Assembly (NCBI GenBank): GCA_017654935.2
Contig: CM065693.1
Coordinates: 22,228,552 to 22,292,551, forward strand
Reading direction: 5' to 3'
Length of the DNA: 64,000 nucleotides
From: Phymorhynchus buccinoides
Lineage: Eukaryota > Mollusca > Gastropoda > Neogastropoda > Raphitomidae
Part shown: piece by piece, positions 58,059 through 64,000 of the stretch
Layout of the letters: each line of letters opens with the position of its first letter
How positions within the stretch are numbered: position 1 is the first letter of the stretch
Position numbers and translations under genes: made by a program
The notes under the pieces: model-generated
The model's input: only the letters and a program-made list of their open reading frames with translations
What the model was told of the DNA's origin: nothing
Database searches by the model: none

Positions 58059-59190
58059 ACAGAAAATAAAGTTTTACGTCTTCTCGACCTAAGTCATATG
58101 AGACATTACTTTAGATTTAGTTGGGGAGATTTATACAGGCTGGCTGTGACTTTAAATACTATGTGAAACATTCACTAGTAGAAAATAACTATGCCTTTCC
58201 AATACATAGCTTAGAGAAATGTGCTGTTAAATAACCCTCAAACTAATTCTATTCTGTGATAATATTTCAACACATTCTTTGGCAACTACATTTAATGATG
58301 GAAAGTGATATTACACAGTTTCTCTTAACAGCTTTGCCTTTCTCTTAATGTCTTATGATACAAACCAAATATCGGAAAGACTACCTCCTGTGGAAACACT
58401 ATAAGACACTTCAATGAGCTAAATGAGAATGAGAATGTTTTGCAATGATCACACTTGTTTAACAACAGACAAATAATGCAAAACGTCTTATTTTCACAAA
58501 AGAAAAACTGACATAGCGGCAAATGCATGAAATGTACAATAATAATAAGAGTGTCGACGAGTACGATCACAAACCCACTGCTGCAAAAAGTGTAATAGTT
58601 TCTCGACAGGACAGATCAACTTCATTTACTTTACCACCACCAAAATTTTTGAAGTGAATCTGTGCAGCGGTTTACAAGATATTGCACAGACAGACAAACC
58701 AACAAGAAACAGACACAAACAATAATAACAATACCCCACATGGAGGCCCTAGGCTAAATATAGAATAAGTGCAGAGTAGTGGATTTGTTAGTAGTAATTG
58801 CAGTCTTACTCTTAGAACAAACAGGCACTAGAAGTTTATCAGATAAAAATTGCAAGCATTCAATCAAGAGAAATCATGGCACAGGCGCTAGGAATGTATG
58901 AATTGAAAGTGGAAATAAAGCATGCATGATTTTGAAAACGTTTTTAAGAAACAAAACCAAAAAAAACCCACTTAAGATCACACAAGACTATTTCCTTAAA
59001 TTCTTCTTACGTGAACAGTACAGACTATTTCCAAGTCATCCATTGACCTTCGCCTTTTAAAACAAAAATTGAACAAATTCTATTTTCAAGCAATTTATTG
59101 GGTTTGTTAAAAGTCGTTTCTCACGAATGTCAACTATTCTTCAGCAACATTATACATATACATTGCAAACAAAAACCCTTTTTAGTTTTA
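58059..59190. other. Gene-free stretch, nothing recognised
   Basis: AT-rich, no clear repeat apart from a short piece of dispersed repeat M at 58070-58110. Confidence 0.4.
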
Positions 59191-59199
59191 GTAAAAGTT

Positions 59200-59680
59200 T
59201 TACACCATTCTTTTCCTTACTCAGGTCATCAGAGCTTTACGTTGTTTCTCCTAAATGTCAACCATTATTCAATAATATAGTATGTACATTGTAAAAGAAA
59301 ACCTTTTTATACGCCATTCTTTTCCTTACTCAGGTCATCAGAGCTTTAAGTTGTTTCTCCTAAATGTCAACCATTATTCAATAATGTATGTACATTGCAA
59401 AAGTACCTTTTTAGTTTTAGTAAAAGTTTTACACCATTCTTTTTCTTACTCAGGTCATCAGAGCTTTACGTTGTTTCTCCTAAATGTCAACCATTATTCA
59501 ATAATATAGTATGTACATTGTAAAAGAAAACCTTTTTACGCCATTCTTTTCCTTACTCAGGTCATCAGAGCTTTAAGTTGTTTCTCCTAAATGTCAACCA
59601 TTATTCAATAATGTATGTACATTGCAAAAGAAAACCTTTTTACGTCATTATTTTCCATATGCAGGTCATCAGAGCTGTCT
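59200..59680. repeat. Tandem repeat alternating about 106- and 118-nt units
   Basis: CCATTCTTTTCCTTACTCAG recurs at 59205, 59313, 59434 and 59540, with a worn copy at 59645. Alternate units carry an extra TTAGTTTTAGTAAAAGTTTT, so a dimer is the amplifying unit. Confidence 0.85.
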
Positions 59681-60489
59681 TGGGTGGCATTGTAAAAAAC
59701 ACACAACAAAAACCAACAACCCAGCTGTCTTCTCAGCCATGCATCCTCAAACAGTTAGTCTCAAATATTTCATTATCATTACTGTCTTTTGCTATGTCCA
59801 GATTTTCATCTATAAGGGAGACAATTTAAACACAGAAAAGAGCTATTGGCTACTGCAAAGAATACCTTTTGCAAGAGTGAATGCCCTTGGTGGGTGGGGG
59901 AAGATGGTTGAGTACTGACCAAACAAGGGAATAACTCTCACCAATAACCCTATCTGAGGCCACTTAATGGCTGCCTTTTGCAAGAGTGAATGCCCTTTTG
60001 GATACTGATCACCAAAGGCTTAACTATTGCCGTCAAGGGTGTTAATAACCCTAGTTCCAATGGCAAATAGAGGCTCCTTTTTATGGTCAACAGATTATGC
60101 TATATTGCAGACGAAAATGTGGATAGTTTCGCATCCCAATTTTGCCATCCGCACATACCACCATCTTCATCATTGCCACTCATTACTAGTACAAACCAGC
60201 ATCCACAGTTCGCCATGCAAAAAAAAAGAATCCAAGCCTGTTCCTTCCTTTTTTTGGTGCAGTGCAAAAACAACAACAAAACAACAACCAACAACTATGA
60301 GCAAAACAAAAGTTGCATAACTCCGTAGAGATACAGAACAACATGCTATGAAACAGAAAGGAAAAAAAGAACTACGAGTATACAATAAAATAACATAAAA
60401 ATAATATAAAAGATCGAAGCAAAACAGAAAAAAAATAGTAGAAAATAAATCATAAGGAAAAGCATTGAACGTGAGGCAAAATAAAACAA

Positions 60490-60840
60490 ATGCACAAACT
60501 GGTCGGGATGTCGGACTGGGGTCCGTTAGGGAGGGGGGGTTCTTGCAGCGCCGAGTCAGCATCCCCTGCACCACCATTTCCAACCTCTTCCTCCTCCACT
60601 TCTTCCTCCTCTGAAACGATTCCAGCTGACCAGGCTACTAGTTGGGCCTCGGCCTCAACATTGACAACACTTTTTCCGGGGGGGCTACATTCCAAATGGC
60701 AGCCTTTCTGTACCTCTTTGGGAAAGGCATGAATAGCATGGACAGCTAAATTCTTTCTTAGGATGGGCGTTTCAAGTTCATAGGAGAATCTAAACTCTCT
60801 AAAAACAGAAGCTGGATCACAGTCACAACACAATCAACAC
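60490..60840 (-). other. Possible coding exon with acidic tail (unrecognised)
   Basis: The - strand is open over about 115 codons, ending near 60450, and is GC-richer than its surroundings. It contains RKNLAVHAIHAFPKEVQKGC, then VVNVEAEAQLVAWSAG, an EEEEVEEEE run, and PPLPNGPQSDIPTSLCI, followed by T-rich DNA that could be a 3' UTR. Its upstream end merges into the 139-bp array, which argues against a normal exon. I recognise no domain. It could be chance low-complexity. Confidence 0.2.
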
Positions 60841-60849
60841 TTACATAAG

Positions 60850-61475
60850 GGCTGCAATGCAACTGGAACCTCTTGGGGAAGGAACGAGAGGCATGAACAT
60901 GGTAATGGAAACTAAACTCTATACATTCATACAGAGAATTTGGGACACAGTCACAGCACATATAACACTGATACTCAGGGCAGCGATGCAACGCATGCGC
61001 GCCAGAACCTCCTGGAGAAGGAATGAGGGGTACGAACATGGTAAGGGAAACTAAACTCTATACATTCATACAGAGAATTTGGGACACAGTCACAGCACAT
61101 ATAACACTGATACTCAGGGCAGCGATGCAACGCATGCGCGCCAGAACCTCCTGGAGAAGGAATGAGGGGTACGAACATGGTAAGGGAAACTAAACTCTAT
61201 GCATTCATACAGAGAATTTGGGACACAGTCACAGCACATATAACACTGATACTCAGGGCAGCGATGCAACGCATGCACGCCAGAACCTCCTGGAGAAGGA
61301 ATGAGGGGTACGAACATGGTAATGGAAACTAAACTCTATACATTCATACAGAGAATTTGGGACACAGTCACAGCACATATAACACCGATACTCAGGGCAG
61401 CGATGCAACGCATGCGCGCCAGAACCTCCTGGAGAAGGAATGAGGGGCATGAACATGGCAAGGGAAGCTAAATTT
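60850..61475. repeat. 139-bp tandem repeat, about 4.5 copies
   Basis: CATGGTAA recurs at 60898, 61037, 61176, 61315 and 61454. The unit length is not a multiple of three, so the Cys-rich - strand frames (CYMCCDC) shift from copy to copy and are not a repeat protein. Worn copies flank the array on both sides. Confidence 0.95.
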
Positions 61476-61691
61476 TCTATACATGAGTGTAAGTTGGGAC
61501 ACCGTCACAACGCAATACTTTTTTCAAGCTACATTGCAGCCTGGGGGAAGGAACAGAACATGTAAGGGAAGGTCAACTTGAATTGGTGACACTCAAAACA
61601 CAACACAAGAACAAGGGGAGAGATTTACAGCTTTCGGGAGTCGCTGCATGCAATGTGGGGTCTGCATAGGTATACCACAACAGTTTGCAAG

Positions 61692-63380
61692 GGACATTCT
61701 GTCTGTGTCATCAATCAAGGGAGATACATCAACAACTGTGTCATCAACAAAAGGGATTGATCAACTAGCAATCAATTCTGCCTGTAACAATCAACTTATG
61801 TGATTGACATCTAAAAACTTCGTCTTACTGTGTCAGTCAATCACGAAGGGACTGATTCTGCCTGTGTCATCAATGAAAGGGAATTCTGCCTGTGTCATCA
61901 AAAAAGGGACATTCTGCCTGTGTAATCAATAAAGGGACATAAATCTTGTTGATTTTGTGTCATTCTGACAAATCAAGGGACATTCTGTCTGTGTCATCAA
62001 TCAAGGGACATTCTGTCTGTGTCATCAATCAAGGGACATTCTGCCTGTGTCATCAATCAAGGGACATTCTGACCACTGTGTCATCAATGCAATGGGACAT
62101 TCTGATCTGTGTCATCAATCAAGGGACATTCTCTTTACGAACTGTGTCATCAATGCAAGGGACATTCTGAAACTGTGTCATCAATCAAGGGACATTCTGT
62201 CTGTGTCATCAATGAAAAGGGACATTCTTATCTGTGTCATCAATCAAGGGACATTCTGCACTGTGTCATCAATGCAAAGGGACACAAAATCTGTGTCATC
62301 AATCAAGGGACATTCTGCTGTGTCATCAATCAAGGGACATTCTGTCAGCTGTGTCATCAATCAAGGGACATTCTGTCTGTGTCATCAATCAAGGGACATT
62401 CTGCCTGTGTCATCAATAAAGGGACATTCTGCCTGTGTCATCAATCAAGGGACATTCTTTCTGTGTCATCAATCAAGGGACATTCTGCCTGTGTCATCAA
62501 TAAAGGGACATTCTGCCTGTGTCATCAATAAAGGGACATTCGGTGCCTGTGTCATCAATAAAGGGACATTCTGATCTGTGTCATCAATCAAGGGACATTC
62601 TGATTTTCTGTGTCATCAATCAAGGGACATTCTGCCTGTGTCATCAATCAAGGGACATTCTGTCTGTGTCATCAATCAAGGGACATTCTGCCTGTGTCAT
62701 CAATCAAGGGACATTCACACACTGTGTCATCAATCAAGGGACATTCTGTCTGTGTCATCAATCAAGGGACATTCTGTTCTGTGTCATCAATCAAGGGACA
62801 TTCTGCCTGTGTCATCAATAAAGGGACATTCTGATGGCTGTGTCATCAATCAAGGGACATTCTGACCTGTGTCATCAATCAAGGGACATTCTGAATCTGT
62901 GTCATCAATCAAGGGACATTCTGTCTGTGTCATCAATCAAGGGACATTAACACTGTGTCATCAATCAAGGGACATTCTGAACACTGTGTCATCAATCAAG
63001 GGACATTCTGCTTCTGTGTCATCAATCAAGGGACATTCTGAACTGTGTCATCAATCAAGGGACATTCTGACCTGTGTCATCAATAAAGGGACATTCTGCC
63101 TGTGTCATCAATCAAGGGACATTCTGTCTGTGTCATCAATGAAAGGGACATTCTGCCTGTGTCATCAATCAAGGGACATTCTGCCTGTGTCATCAATCAA
63201 GGGACATTCTGCCTGTGTCATCAATCAAGGGACATTCTGCCTGTGTCATCAATCAAGGGACATTCTGCCTGTGTCATCAATCAAGGGACATTGAACTGTG
63301 TCATCAATCAAGGGACATTCTGCCTGTGTCATCAATCAAGGGACATTCTGTCTGTGTCATCAATAAAGGGAGATACATCA
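61692..63380. repeat. 28-bp minisatellite, about 50 copies, variable at two junctions
   Basis: Constant blocks CTGTGTCATCAAT and AAGGGACATT alternate. The base(s) between them vary (C most often, also A, GA, GC), and the join back to the next CTGTG varies in sequence and length from about 2 to 12 nt. Units near 61739-61960 are worn. The + strand frames (INQGTF, SRDIL) are by-products. Confidence 0.95.
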
Positions 63381-63487
63381 ACAACAATGACAGCAACAAA
63401 ACAAACCAATTGATCAACTAACAATCAAGAACAAAAATCGCTAAAAGTTAACAAAAGCCATCAACTAACAATAAAAACTTTAAAAAT

Positions 63488-63515
63488 GTGATTGAAATCT
63501 AAAAACTTCGTCTTA
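63488..63515. repeat. Direct repeat bordering the 28-bp array (other copy 61800-61833)
   Basis: ATGTGATTGA then ATCTAAAAACTTCGTCTTAC appears on both sides of most of the array, as do GGGAGATACATCAACAAC (61710, 63369) and TTGATCAACTA.CAATCAA (61757, 63411). Confidence 0.8.
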
Positions 63516-63519
63516 CATG

Positions 63520-64000
63520 GTAAGTACTCGTTTATGTTTCTAATTAAAATGAAAACATGGAAATGAAAATGGTGAAGTTTTCTGTTTTGCAAAAAAAGAA
63601 AGAAAACAACAACACACACACACAAAATAATTTTACATACACATAATACAGGTTACTGAGGCATTGCCAATTTGGACTATGCGCTCATAAAAAAAAAGCA
63701 CTCAGCTTTGAGCAAATGTTATACTTTCAATCGTAAGTCAATAGTTTTATCCAAATTTGTGAAATACATTACATTTTTTATGATGGCTGAAACTCAACTA
63801 CAAATTACTAACGCACACATTTAGACAAAAACGCATGCATAAAACAAACGAACAACAAAAACGAATGGGGGACAGTAAGGGAAGACGACACAGTTGAGTA
63901 GTGAAGGGGGTGAAGAACAAAGGAACAGTAACACATAATAACAAAAAAACACCCACAAAATGAACACGGATAAAGGAACTCAGTGCCGTAGTAAACACAT
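63520..64000. other. Right edge, nothing recognised
   Basis: AT-rich with a short CA run at 63612. No exon of SLC12 was found here on the - strand. Confidence 0.4.

Noticed and set aside
60975..61456. Cys-rich - strand frames (CYMCCDC) as zinc-finger repeats.
   Set aside because: The 139-nt unit changes frame each copy and the Cys/His spacing fits no finger class.
61946..63294. Long + strand frames reading INQGTF/SRDIL repeats.
   Set aside because: They arise from a stop-free 28-nt repeat read in shifting frames; unit length is not a multiple of three and no start or splice context exists.
61692..63380. CRISPR-like look (constant repeat with variable joins).
   Set aside because: The variable parts are 2-12 nt, the repeats themselves vary, and the DNA is animal nuclear. 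No Cas-like gene. It is a minisatellite.

Overview
The window is animal nuclear DNA. Genes are split by GT-AG introns, intergenic DNA is AT-rich, and it is packed with microsatellites (long GA/TC and CA/TG runs), inverted-repeat MITEs, tRNA-derived SINEs, CR1-like LINE 3' ends and satellite arrays. This texture and the two protein sequences fit a marine lophotrochozoan, most likely a mollusc and perhaps a gastropod. The species cannot be named from this window. All coordinates and splice junctions were read by hand.

Two conserved genes are certain, and they converge. On the + strand, 3559-17550 holds a complete UBAP1 homologue: seven coding exons with consistent reading phase, 694 residues, an N-terminal ESCRT-I binding (UMA) motif, the conserved central acidic motif and the C-terminal UBA-type (SOUBA) domain. 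On the - strand, 51957-45457 holds the last five exons (268 residues plus stop) of an SLC12 cation-chloride cotransporter of the NKCC/NCC type. Only its cytosolic C-terminal domain is inside; membrane-spanning exons were not found and probably lie beyond 64000. T-rich DNA after UBAP1 (about 18.8-24.7 kb) and A-rich DNA before the SLC12 stop (about 30-39 kb) would suit long 3' UTRs facing each other, but that is inference.

Layout: 1-3.5 kb, microsatellites, two CR1-like 3' ends, a diverged tandem repeat and the UBAP1 upstream region with a perfect CRE palindrome. 3.5-17.5 kb, UBAP1, whose introns hold at least five MITE families, a SINE split by a younger transposon, an antisense LINE, a tandem array of exon-6 ends, an 86-bp satellite and a hAT-like relic. 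17.5-30 kb, intergenic or UTR DNA with SINEs, foldback elements and dispersed repeats. 30-39 kb, repeat-poor A-rich DNA. 39-45 kb, transposon relics, a 105-bp satellite, poly-C and a MITE array just after the SLC12 stop. 45.4-52 kb, SLC12 exons with a 68-bp satellite in one intron. 52-64 kb, more arrays (75, 94, about 106-118, 139 and 28 bp) and MITEs.

The two genes have unrelated roles (ESCRT-I sorting of ubiquitinated cargo; ion transport), and nothing suggests they are functionally linked. The most unusual signals are a minisatellite of about 50 copies whose variation is confined to two junctions (61.7-63.4 kb), the tandem exon-6 ends with usable splice donors (13.7-14.2 kb), and several nested or templated transposon events.
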